The notes beneath the pieces were generated by a model that did not search any database, had not been told where the DNA came from, and saw only the letters and a list, made by a program, of their open reading frames with translations. A program made the position numbers and the translations under genes. Below, one piece after another: positions 19,701 to 31,700 of a stretch of 34,585 bases of DNA (the first letter of the stretch is position 1; the number at the start of each line of letters is the position of its first letter). Source of the DNA: an uncultured Bacteroidota bacterium (GTDB taxonomy: Bacteria; Bacteroidota; Bacteroidia; Chitinophagales; Chitinophagaceae); contig CAIRTW010000357.1 of the NCBI GenBank assembly GCA_903881585.1, forward strand, positions 1 to 34,585, written 5' to 3'.

Positions 19701-22700
19701 TAAACTTACAATGACTACTGCTCCGGGCACCGTTTCGCGCGGCGTTTCCAGCACTTCAAACTACGTGAATGGTACACTTGAAAAGGCAGTTACCGGATAT
19801 GGAGGCACAACGCCAATTAACTTTGAAGTTGGTGACGCAGACTACGCTCCCGTAAGCATATCAACCAGTGCCAACCTTACAGGTGCAGGTGCTACGCTTG
19901 CGGTAACAGATACTGCCGGTCATCATCCAAACTATGCATCTGCGGGTATTGATGGTACTTTCTATGTAGATCACTACTGGACTATATCGGCTCCGGTTGC
20001 TCCTACTGGATCATTCAGCATTACTCCAACGTTCTCCTATAATACACCTTCGGACGTTGGCGGCGGTTCAAATACTTCGCCAGCTCCATGGGTTGCGCAA
20101 ATGTGGAATGGTACTGCATGGACTGCTGTAAATACGGCAGCTGCGGATCCTACAGGCAATTCAACATCTGTTCCTACTACAAGCACCAGCTACCTGGGCC
20201 AGTATATTGTAGGCCTGAATGATCAGAATACACCACCAGCATTTACTGCTGCGGTAGGTGTGAATGAAGATAACGCATCTGTTACGCCTGCTGCTTTTAC
20301 ACTTTCTCCAGCTACCGGTTCTCCGTCTATTGCAGATTGGAAAGCACATATTACGCTGGTAACAGCTAAACGTGCAGGCGGGTCGCTTGTTAATCTTACA
20401 GGTGGTGGTACTGATTATGGCGTTGCTGTTGTTGGTACTGCTGGTACCTTCTCTCTGGTGCCAACATCGGCAGACAATTACCTTACTACAGCGGGTACAT
20501 ATACTATCAACATATCCTCTGTTGGTTACACAACAGCTACATTGGTTCAAACAATTGCTGCCGGTGCGCCTGCTGCAATGTCAATCACTGATCAGCCTAC
20601 TAACGTAACTACAAATGGCAGTGTGATACCAGGTCTTACACCGCCCTATATAGTGATCAACATGACCGACCGTTTTGGTAATGCTGCTTCTGGCTCAGCA
20701 ACGATAACCGGTAACGCTGTTGCTGGTGTTGGTGGGGCTACCTGGACTGCAGGAAGCAATACGATCACCGGCTCAAGCCCGATCAGTTTCAGTACGATCA
20801 CTGCATCAAGCTTTGGCGCTGTCACTGGTGCCACTATCCAATTCACGGGAATATCTGGCACGTCAACGCTTACGCCTACGACTTCTAATACATTTAACAT
20901 AAACGCTCCTGCGCCACCAGCATTGACAGCCGCGGCAGGTGCTACAGTGGATAATCCATTCAGCATAACTTATACTGATAACTCAGTATGGCGTGCGGCA
21001 ATTACCAGTGTCCTGGTAAATGGCTCTACATTAGCGCCGGCTGCCTGGTCGACAAGCGCAGGTAACCTTACGCTTACACCTTCTGCATCGACTTTGTTGC
21101 AAACTGTGGGCAGCTATACAATTACAGTTCTTGCAACGGGTTACACCAACGACGTTTTATCTACTCAGCCGATAGCTGCGGGTGTTGGCGCTACGCTTGT
21201 AATGAGCATAAACCCAACTGCACCGGTATTTAACGGTGGGCCGCTGGTTACGCAACCGGTTGTTTTGATAAAGGATCACTACAATAATGCAACCACAAGC
21301 ACTGCATCAGTTTCTGCTGGTGCGTCAGGAGGAAGCTCTTCTTGGACATTGGGTGGTACTACTACGGTAAACGGAGTGAGCGGCACCGTAACTTATTCGG
21401 GTCTTACAGCAACAAGCGCATTGTATGATCCGGGAGCAACTATTACATTCTCTATTACCTCAACTTACGGTACTTCAACAGTTACCTCGCTTGGGTTTAA
21501 TATTCCTAATCCGCCAATCACTTATTATGATAAGCCAGGAACCGGGAATGACCTCTCTGTATTGGGTAACTGGACAACTAGCACTTCTGGTGTTGGCGGT
21601 TCTGCTCCCGGAACCTTTGTATCAAATTCCCAGAAGTTTGTGATCAGGAATGGTACAAATCCAACACTGACCGCCGGCTCTTTGGCGATCTCTGGTACCG
21701 GTTCTTATCTTAATGTTGGTAATGACACTGCGTCAGTGAATTTCGTTATACCGTCAGGACAATCTTATACAGGCCTGATCAATGTGGCTGGTAATTCTAC
21801 TTTGACGACCGCAAATACCACGATGCCTACCTGGGGTTCTTTGGATCCGACGAGTACGGTAGTGTTCAATGGTGCGAGCCAGGCGATACCCGTGACTCCA
21901 TCGTACGGCAATCTGACTTTTAACGGAACAACTGGTACAATAGCTTCTGGTACTTTAAGTGTTGGCGGTACTTTCAGTGTTACAGGTTCAAGCACGCTTA
22001 CATCTCCGAATACTGGAGTTATCAACGTTGCAGGCCTGACATCCGTGTCTGGCGGCACACTGACAAATGCCGGAACTGGCACTATTAACCTGAGAGGCGA
22101 TCTTAGCGTAACAGGTACAGGTGCAATTACTGGTACTACGCTGAATACCGTGAACTTTGTTAATACCGCGACTACACAGAACATTACATGGACTGGCGGT
22201 GGAAACGGAAATACTACTTTGAATGTTAATGCTTCTGTTACTGCATCACTTAGCAGTGGCTTGCCACTGTCTGGAGGAAGCAATGTAATTGTTAACGGTA
22301 CTTTGGTATTCGGTGCAACAAATGCAATATCCGGCCTTGGCGCTTTCACATTAGGCATCGGTGGTACATTAAATACTTCAAATACTTCCGGCCTGGATGC
22401 TTCCATAACTACAGGTACCCGGACGTTTAACTCAGGTAGCTATGTCTTTAACGGCGCTACTACAACACCTTGGCCAGCGGTTACAGCTATCAGTGCGCCA
22501 GTCAATGTTAGCATCGCGGCTGTTGCAGTTACAAGCAACAAGAATTTCACAGTGTCCGGTACACTTACGGTACCGGCAAGTGGTACGCTTGATATGAGCA
22601 CAAATACGCTCGGCGGTATATTTACTGTTGCCAACAATGGTACCATACAGACTGAAAATACAGGCGCAACGCCATTTACTTCGAATCTGAACTGGGGATC

Positions 22701-25700
22701 AACAGGTGTTGTGATATATGATGCCGGCGCTGCACAAACAGTAATGGCTGGTACGTATAACAACCTGACTTTAAATAATGCAGCCGGCGGAAGTTTATCC
22801 GGTAATGCAACTGTTAATAATGTGCTTGCGCTTAATGCAGGTAATTTGAATGTTGGCGGTAATACGCTGACACTCGGAACTGCGGCAACAGTTACAACAA
22901 CCGGTTCGTTCTCTTCTACTGACATGATCATTGCGAGCAATGCTTCAGGCCAGGTTTTGAAGCAGTACGCAGGTTCAGGTTCGTTCACTTATCCTATAGG
23001 CGATGTAATTCCTAACTATTCACCAATTACGCTTAGCGTGACAGGTGCAGGTTCTGTAGGTGTATATGTAAGGAATGTTAAAGATCCCAACGATCACGCA
23101 GTGACTGACTACTTGAACCGTTACTGGCATGTGGCTACTTCTGGTATTACCAATTATTCAGTAACCTCAGCTAACTATGTTAGCCCTGGTGATGTTGTTG
23201 GTACAGAAAGCAATATTCACGCAGGGCAGTGGACCGGTACTATACCTTGGATCATGGGTGCAACTGAATCAGGAAGTTCGCTTTCATTTGGAACTATTTC
23301 CAGGTCTGTTACAGAGCTTTCAGGTCTTAGCGCTCCGGTTCCATCGTTTACAGTGTCTCCTGGCGCAGCCGTTTGTGCTGGTGTTGGTAACACAGTGACT
23401 TATGGCACTCAATCAGGCGAAACCAGCTATGTGTGGAATGTGCCAGGAACCGCAGGTACAGATTATGTTATTACTTCTGGCGGTACCGGCTCTTCGAATA
23501 ATACCGTGACCCTTTATTGGATCACTCCGGGAAGCATGACGGTGACGGTTAACTACACAGATGCTGATGGTCTTACTGGCATCAGCCCTGCTACGAATAC
23601 AACTTTTGTAAGCTCATTAACGCTTGCCGCTTCCAATAACAGTCCTGCCTGCGTAGGTGGCACTGTGAACCTCTCTTCTGGCGAGGCAGGAACGGCAACT
23701 CCTGTTACTTATGCATGGAGCGGCCCGATATCGTATGGCAATACTGCTTCTAATCCTACGTTGAGCATTTCAGGTACAGGCATGGCAGGTACATATACAA
23801 TAGTAGCTACAGGCGGCAGTTGCACTGTGACAAGTACGACAATCGTAACAGTTAATACCCTCGCGATTAGCCCATCTAACGATGGCCCTGCATGTGTTGG
23901 CGGAACAATCAACCTGTCTGCCAATGCGAGTGGTTCTGAAACGCTGACTACCTACACATGGAGCGGACCAAGCTACAGCTCATCCTCGATGAATCCTGTT
24001 CTTAGCGGAGTGACTACAGCTACATCTGGCGTTTATACATTAACAGTAAGTGGCAGTGGTTCTGGATGCAGCGGTACAAACACTACAACAGTTGTAGTAA
24101 ATACGATAGCCGCAGCGCCGAACAATGATGGTCCTGCTTGCGTAGGAGGAACTGTTAACCTTACATCTAATGTCACAGGCACAGCAACTCCTACTACCTA
24201 TTTCTGGAACGGGCCGATTGGTTATACCAGGACCATAGCAAATCCTTCATTGAGCAGTGCGACCACCGCGATGTCAGGTACTTACAACTTTACAGTTACC
24301 GCAACCGGTTCAAACTGTATAGCGACAGGTTCTACAAGCGTGATCGTAAACACAATAGGTATTACTGCAGCTAATGATGGTCCTGCGTGTGTAGGTGGAA
24401 CGATCAATTTGTCCTCGACGCCATCTGGAACTGCTACGCCAAGTGGCTATTCATGGAGTGGGCCAAGCTTTAGCGCCGGCGTACAGAATCCGCTGCTGAC
24501 TGCAAGTGCAACAACTGCAATGAGCGGTGTTTATGTTGTGACGATAACTGCTACAGGCTCTGCTTGTTCTGCAATTGGTACTACTACTGTTACCGTAAAT
24601 ACGGTTGCCATTGCGCCATCTAACGACGGTCCTGCATGTGTAGGCGGAACAGTAAATTTGTTTGCTAACGCGACCGGCTCTGAAACGATCACTTCGTATT
24701 CATGGAGCGGGCCAAGCTATAGCTCACCAGCAACCAACCCATCGCTGAGTTCAGTTACCACGGATATGGCAGGTACTTATACCCTGACAGTGACGGGTAG
24801 CGGTTCAGGCTGCAGTGCAACAAATACCACTACAGTAGTTGTGAATACGATAGCTGCTGCACCGAATAATGACGGACCTGCCTGTGTAGGCGGAACAGTT
24901 AACCTTACATCCAATGTCACAGGTACTGCAACTCCGGGCACATATTTCTGGAGCGGCCCGATTGGTTTTACCAACAGCACAGCTAATCCTTCACTGAGCG
25001 GTGTAACCACAGCTATGGCAGGTACTTACAACTTCACTGTTACAGCAACGGGTTCGAACTGTGTTGCAACGGGTTCTACTATCGTGACTGTCAACACCTT
25101 CAGCATAGCCGCCGGCAATGACGGCCCTGCATGTGTTGGAGGTTCGATCAACTTAACTTCTACACCATCGGGTTCATTAGCGCCAGTCAGCTATTCATGG
25201 GGCGGCCCGTTATCGTTTGGCGCCGGAACCCAGAATACTTCGTTGACTACCAGCGCTACAACAGATATGTCAGGTATTTACACAGTGACCATTACGGCAC
25301 CTGGCTCCGCTTGTTCTGCGACGGCTACGACGAACGTAGTAGTAAATACCCTCGCTACGGCTCCGTCTAATGATGGCCCTGCATGCGTGGGCAGCACAGT
25401 TAACCTGTTTTCTAACATTACCGGTACTGCGGTACCAACTACATATTCCTGGAGCGGGCCTTCATTCACTGCGGCCACTTCAAATACATCACTCAGCAGT
25501 GTTACTACCGACATGACGGGTACCTATAACTTTACAGTAACTGCTACTGGCTCTGGCTGTATCGCGACAGGATCTACGAATGTAACAGTTAACAACCTTG
25601 GTGTTGTGGCTGGTAATGATGCTCCTGCCTGTGTTGGTGGTACAGTAGATCTTACAGCTACACCTTCCGGCAGCGAAGTGCCGACCAACTACAACTGGTC

Positions 25701-28700
25701 AGGGCCTCACAGTTTCGTTTCTACATTGCAGAACCCTGTGATCAGCGGCGCGACATTGCTTACAGCAGGCACATATACCGTAACGATGAGTGGTACCGGC
25801 ACGGGTTGTTCTACAACCGCGACGACTACTGTAACGATCAATACGCTCAGCATCACAGCTGCTAACGACGGTCCTGCGTGTGTCGGTGGAACCATTAATT
25901 TAACCTCATCGCCATCAGGCACAGCGGTGCCAACCAGTTATTCATGGGGCGGCCCTCTGAGCTTCGGCGCGGGTACACAGAACACAAATCTTACTACAAG
26001 TGCTACGACAGATATGTCGGGTATCTATGCAGTGACCGTTACAGCTACAGGTTCAGGTTGTACAGCAGTGGGCACAACAAGTGTGACTGTTAACAGCTTT
26101 GGTGTTGCGGCAACGAACGATGGTCCTGCGTGCTTGAATGCAGTTGTTATCCTGACCTCTACACCATCGGGTTCTGCAGTTCCGACCTCCTACTCCTGGA
26201 GTGGCCCGTCATCATTCAGCAATACGAACCAGGTCACCTCTATTGCCCCGGTAGCGTTCTCTAACGCCGGCGTATATACGGTGACAGTGACAGCAAACGG
26301 TTCTGCATGTACCGCAACAGCAACCACCAATGTAGTGATCAGGTCACTGTCTATTAATGCCTTCAATGATGGCCCGACCTGTGCCGGATTGATAACTAAT
26401 CTTACCTCAGTACCTGGTGGAACCAGCGTTCCGACCAGCTATACCTGGAGCGGCCCGCTGAGCTTCAACGCAACAACACAAAACACGATGCTGTCCCCTG
26501 CGGCGGTTCCGATGACCGGTACCTATACCGTAGTTGTAACAGCGGTTGGTACCGGCTGTATAGCTACGGCTACCACATCTGTGATCGTATTGCCGATACC
26601 TGTTTCGATCTCCGGTACGCCTCAGATGTGTGTTGGTTCAACCAGCACATTGAGCGACGCTACAGCGGGTGGTGTATGGAGCAGTACTAATACCGGTATT
26701 GCAACCATAGGAACAGCAGGCGCGCCGACATCCCCGCACCTGGTGTCCGGGTTGTACATGGGTACAGCAACAATATCTTATACTACGAGCAACGGTTGCG
26801 CAGCAACAGTTGTAGTAACCGTTAATCCAAATCCTGTTATCACCGGCATGGCCCCTATATGTTTAGGAAGTACATTGGGCCTCACCGACAACATCCCCGG
26901 CGGTACCTGGAGCGCATCGAACGGCCATGCAAGCGTAGGAACATCTACGGGTGTTATCACGGGCGCTTCAATAGGTACGGACGTAATAACTTATACTTTA
27001 CCAACCACGTGCCGCACGACAGCGGTGGCCACGGTTAACGGAGCCCCCAATGCTATCGGCGGCACACCGCACGTATGCCAGGGGCAGACCACTACGCTCA
27101 ACGAGATCACCGGTGGTGGAACGTGGGTAAGCGGTAATCCGTCGGTGGCCACAGTAGGCTCATCGGGCAGCCCTGTTACGGTAACCGGCCTTCTTGGCGG
27201 TACAACAGTAGTTTCGTATATCCTTCCATCCGGCTGTTATTCCAGCGTTGTAGTAACGGTTAATTCTCTTTCAGCGATCACGGGCAATGCAGTTGTCTGC
27301 CAGGGATCAACGCTCACCTTAAGTGACCTTGCCCTTGGCGGCACGTGGGTGAGCCACACACCGGCAGTAGCGACGATAGGTTCTGTGAGCGGTATCGTTA
27401 CGGGTATTGCCGGCGGCACCTCACTTATATCCTACACCACGTTCAGCGGTTGCCAGACGACAGCAGTAGTTACGGTAAGCCCTGCTACGGCTATCCTGGG
27501 TACAGCGAGCGTATGCGAAGGCGGAACAACGAGCCTGAGCGATGCCACAGCAGGCGGCACATGGAGCAGCAGCAGCCCTGCCAATGGCTCAGTAGCTGCA
27601 GGCTCAGGCCTCGTAAGCGGCATCCTAGCCGGCACAACGACGATCAGCTATACGATCACAGGCAGTGGCTGTTCGGCTACGAGAGTGGTAACCGTTAATG
27701 CTGCGGCCGGCACGATCACCGGAACACCAACCGTATGCGCAGGCCTTATGACCAACCTTACAGACGGTACACCAGGCGGCGCCTGGATCAGCGGTACCCC
27801 AACGAAGGCCACAGTAGGCACAGACGGTACCGTAACAGGTGTAGCGGCAGGTACATCATCCATTACATATAAAATGACCACAGGCGGCTGCCAGGCAACG
27901 CAGGTAGTAACGGTGAACACGACCCCTGCAACGATCACGGGCAATGCACCAGTCTGCCAGTCGGCAACAGTAACCTTACACGAGACAACAACCGGCGGTG
28001 CATGGAGCACGCTGGATATATCCATAGCTATGGTAGGCAGCACCGGTATAGTAACCGGCGGAAGCGCTGGAACAGCAACGATCACCTATGCGATGCCAAC
28101 CGGCTGCCAGAATACAACGATAGTGACGGTTAACCCGATCACGCCGATCACCGGAGCAGCGCCTGTATGCGTTGGCGCGACCGTATCGCTTACAGATGCC
28201 ACTACAGGTGGTAACTGGAGCAGCAGTGTACCTGCAAGGGGCACAGTGGATGCGTCGGGCAATGTAACAGGCATAGCCGCAGGACCGGTAAACATTACCT
28301 ATACGATACCGGCTACAGGTTGTAAGGCCATAGCTGCGGAAACAGTCAATGCATTGCCATCGGCCATCACTGGCGGATCTGTCGTGTGCAGCGGCGGCTC
28401 AACATTAGCGCTTCGTGATGCAACAACCGGCGGCATTTGGTCCAGCCCGGCTGGCAGCGGCGGCTCAGCAACAGTAGATGGCTCAGGCAATGTAACAGGC
28501 ACAGGAGCAGGTACAGTTACCATAAGCTATGCAGTGAGCGGTTGCAGCGTTTCCAGAACAATAACGGTGACCGCAACACCGGCGGCTATCACCGGCAATA
28601 CGCCAACATGTGCAGGTACAGCGCTTTCCCTTGTAGAAACAGTAGGCGGCGGCACGTGGAGCAGCAGCAACACAGCGGTAGCAACGGTAGGCACCGATGG

Positions 28701-31700
28701 TACGGTTACCACGGTAGCCGGCGGCACCTCAACGATCAGCTATACGACCGGAGCAGGTTGCAGCGCATCAGTGGTAGTAACAGTAAATACGATACTTGCG
28801 ATCACGGGCCTTCCAAGCGTATGCCTTGCCTCTACTACGAGCCTTGCAGACGTAACACCCGGAGGTACCTGGAGCAGCAGCGCTGCAGGCACCGCAAGTG
28901 TTGGCAGCACCGGTATAGTAACCGGCAATGCAATAGGCACAGCAACGATCAGCTATACAACAGCGAGCTGTACGCGGACAACGACGGTGACCGTTAACCC
29001 GGTACCTACGGCTATCGCGGGTACACTGACCACCTGCGCAAGCGGCACGACATCACTGAGCGATGACGGCAGCGGCGTATGGAGCAGCACCAATACTACG
29101 GTGGCTACGATCGCCTCTACAGGTGTAGTGAGCGGTGTATTGGCAGGCACAACAACAATAAAATATACAGCGGGCTCGGGCTGCTTTGTATCTGCGGTAG
29201 TTACCGTAAATGCAGGCCCGTCGCCGATAGGCGGAGCATCATCTGTATGCGCAGGCTTAACGATCAGCCTGAGCGACTTCCTTGCAGGCGGCACCTGGAG
29301 CACAACGAGCAGTTTTGCATCAGTAGATGGTTCGGGCAATGTACTGGGTATCAGCGCGGGTTCTGCGGTGATCACGTATACGGGCCCTACGGGCGGTTGT
29401 TTTGTTACCCGCACGATCGCAGTTAATGCGCTTCCTGCCCCGGTATCGGGCAACCCAGTGGTATGTATCGGCCGCAACACGTTCCTTTCTGATGCAACCG
29501 GCGGCGGCGTATCATGGACGAGCAGCAATACCGGAGTGGCTACTATCTCCGGCTCAGGAGCTGTTACCGGCGTAAGCAGCGGTAACGCCACTATGACGTA
29601 CCTGGTGAGCAGCGGCTGTATCTCAACAGTAATAGTAACAGTAAATCCACAGCCTTCCGGCATCAGTGGCAATACGCCATTGTGTGTGGGCAACAGTATA
29701 TTGCTCGGCGATATATCGGGCGGCGGCGTATGGAGCAGCAGCAATGGCACAATAGCAACAGTTGGCTCAGACGGCACGGTAACCGGTGCCTCCGGCGGCA
29801 CGGCAGTGATCAGCTATGTAGTTAACGGCGGCGGCTGCTATGCTACGGCAATAGTTACGGTAACAGCGGTTACTCCGATAACCGGGGCATCAATAGTATG
29901 TACCGGTTCATCAGTGACACTGAACAATACGACAGCAGGCGGTACCTGGAGCAGCGCAAGCGGCACAGTTACCGTTAATGCGAGCACCGGCAGCGTATCG
30001 GGTTCATCCGCAGGCACCGCGGTCATCACGTACACCTTTGCAGGCGGTGGCTGCGCAGCTACAAAAACAATAACAGTAAATACAACACCAACAGCGATCA
30101 CCGGCACCGGTCTTCTGTGTATCGGTACACAGCTTGCACTGAGCGATGCGGCAACCGGCGGTTCATGGACGAGCAGCAACACAGGCGTGGCGGGCGTATC
30201 CGGCAGCAGCGGTATAGTTACCGGTTCAGCAGCAGGTACAGCAACGATCACCTATACGCTTGCGGGCTGCCAGGCCACAACGCTGTTAACGGTAAATACA
30301 GCATCTCCTGTAACCGGATTCAGCAGCATCTGCGCAGGCGGAGTGGCAAATATGCATGACGGCATCGGCGGCGGCACATGGAGCAGCAGCAACCCAGCAG
30401 CCGGCACGATCAGCGCCACCGGCGTAGTAACCGGAACAGGAGCAGGCATCACCACCATATCTTATTCACTGGCCAGCGGCTGTGTGAACACCTTGGTTAT
30501 GACCGTGAATGCGCTCCCTGATGCGATCACCGGCAACGGAGTGATATGTGTGGGTGGTATACTGAACCTGACCGATGATATCACAGGCGGCACCTGGTCG
30601 AGCAGCAATGGCGTGGCCACAGTTGACGGCTCCGGCGATGTTTCTGCGGTAGCTATCGGTACGGCAACGATCGCCTATACGAGCGCAACAGGCTGTGTGA
30701 CCTCAGTAGTGGTAACAGTAGGCGCTACCCCGGCACCGATCACGGGTACCGCTGTAGTATGTGAAGGCGGAGTGATCACGCTCAACGACGCCACCCTTGG
30801 CGGCGTATGGACAAGCACCTTAACAAATGCAACCGTAGGTTCTGCAACCGGCGTAGTAACCGGTGTAGCCTTCGGCACAACAACGATCAGCTACACCCTG
30901 GCGGGCTGTGGCAGTGTATCGGTTGATGTGACGGTCAATGCGTCACCGGCTGCGTTCACCAATAATATACCGGTATGTATCGGCTCTTCATTCACGCTTG
31001 GTGAAACAACCGGCGGCGGCACATGGAGTGCAACCGGCGGAAATGCAACAGTAGATGGCTCAGGCGATGTCTCGGGCGTAACAGCAGGTACCGCTACGGT
31101 ATCCTATACAGTGGCCAGCTGCAGTACAACAGCCGTGGTAACAGTGGCGGCCATGCCGGCAGCAATTACGGCCCCGTCATTTATATGCCTTGGTTCAACA
31201 ACAGACCTTTTTGATGCTACTGCGGGCGGATTGTGGAGCACATCAGATGCTACAGTCACCTTAGGCACCTCTACCGGAGTGCTTACGGGAGTAAGTATCG
31301 GTACGGCATCGATCACCTATACTACAGCAACCGGCTGTACAGCAACAACGATTGTTTCGGTGAATACCGCTACCAGCCCGATCTTCGGTGCATTAAATTT
31401 GTGTATCAGCACAAGCACACTTTATACAGATGCGACCTTCGGTGGTGCGTGGTCGAGCAGCAATACCGCTGTGGCTACTGTAGGCACCGATGGCACTGTA
31501 AATGGTATGGCTGTCGGTACGGCAACGATCAGCTATGTAACAGGCGGCTGTATCTCTACCCAGGTCATCGCAGTGAACCCTGCACCTGCCGGTATTTCGG
31601 GCCCGTCATCAGTTTGTCCGTCATCAACAATTACAGAAGTGGATGCAACCGGCGGCGGCGTGTGGAGCACGACCAGTTCCTTTATTTCACTGGACGGTTC

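Noticed and set aside
23617..26595. SprB repeats in the strict sense.
   Set aside because: The units have the NDGPACVGG/SWSGP/GSGC pattern of Ig-like CHU_C-associated domains; the likeness to SprB is in overall design only.
28953..29801. Long antisense open frames inside the giant gene, for example 282 codons here and 213 codons at 21765-22406.
   Set aside because: They follow the repeat period, carry the same low-complexity P/V/T pattern in every unit and lie opposite a clearly coding frame. They are a by-product of repeat codon use.
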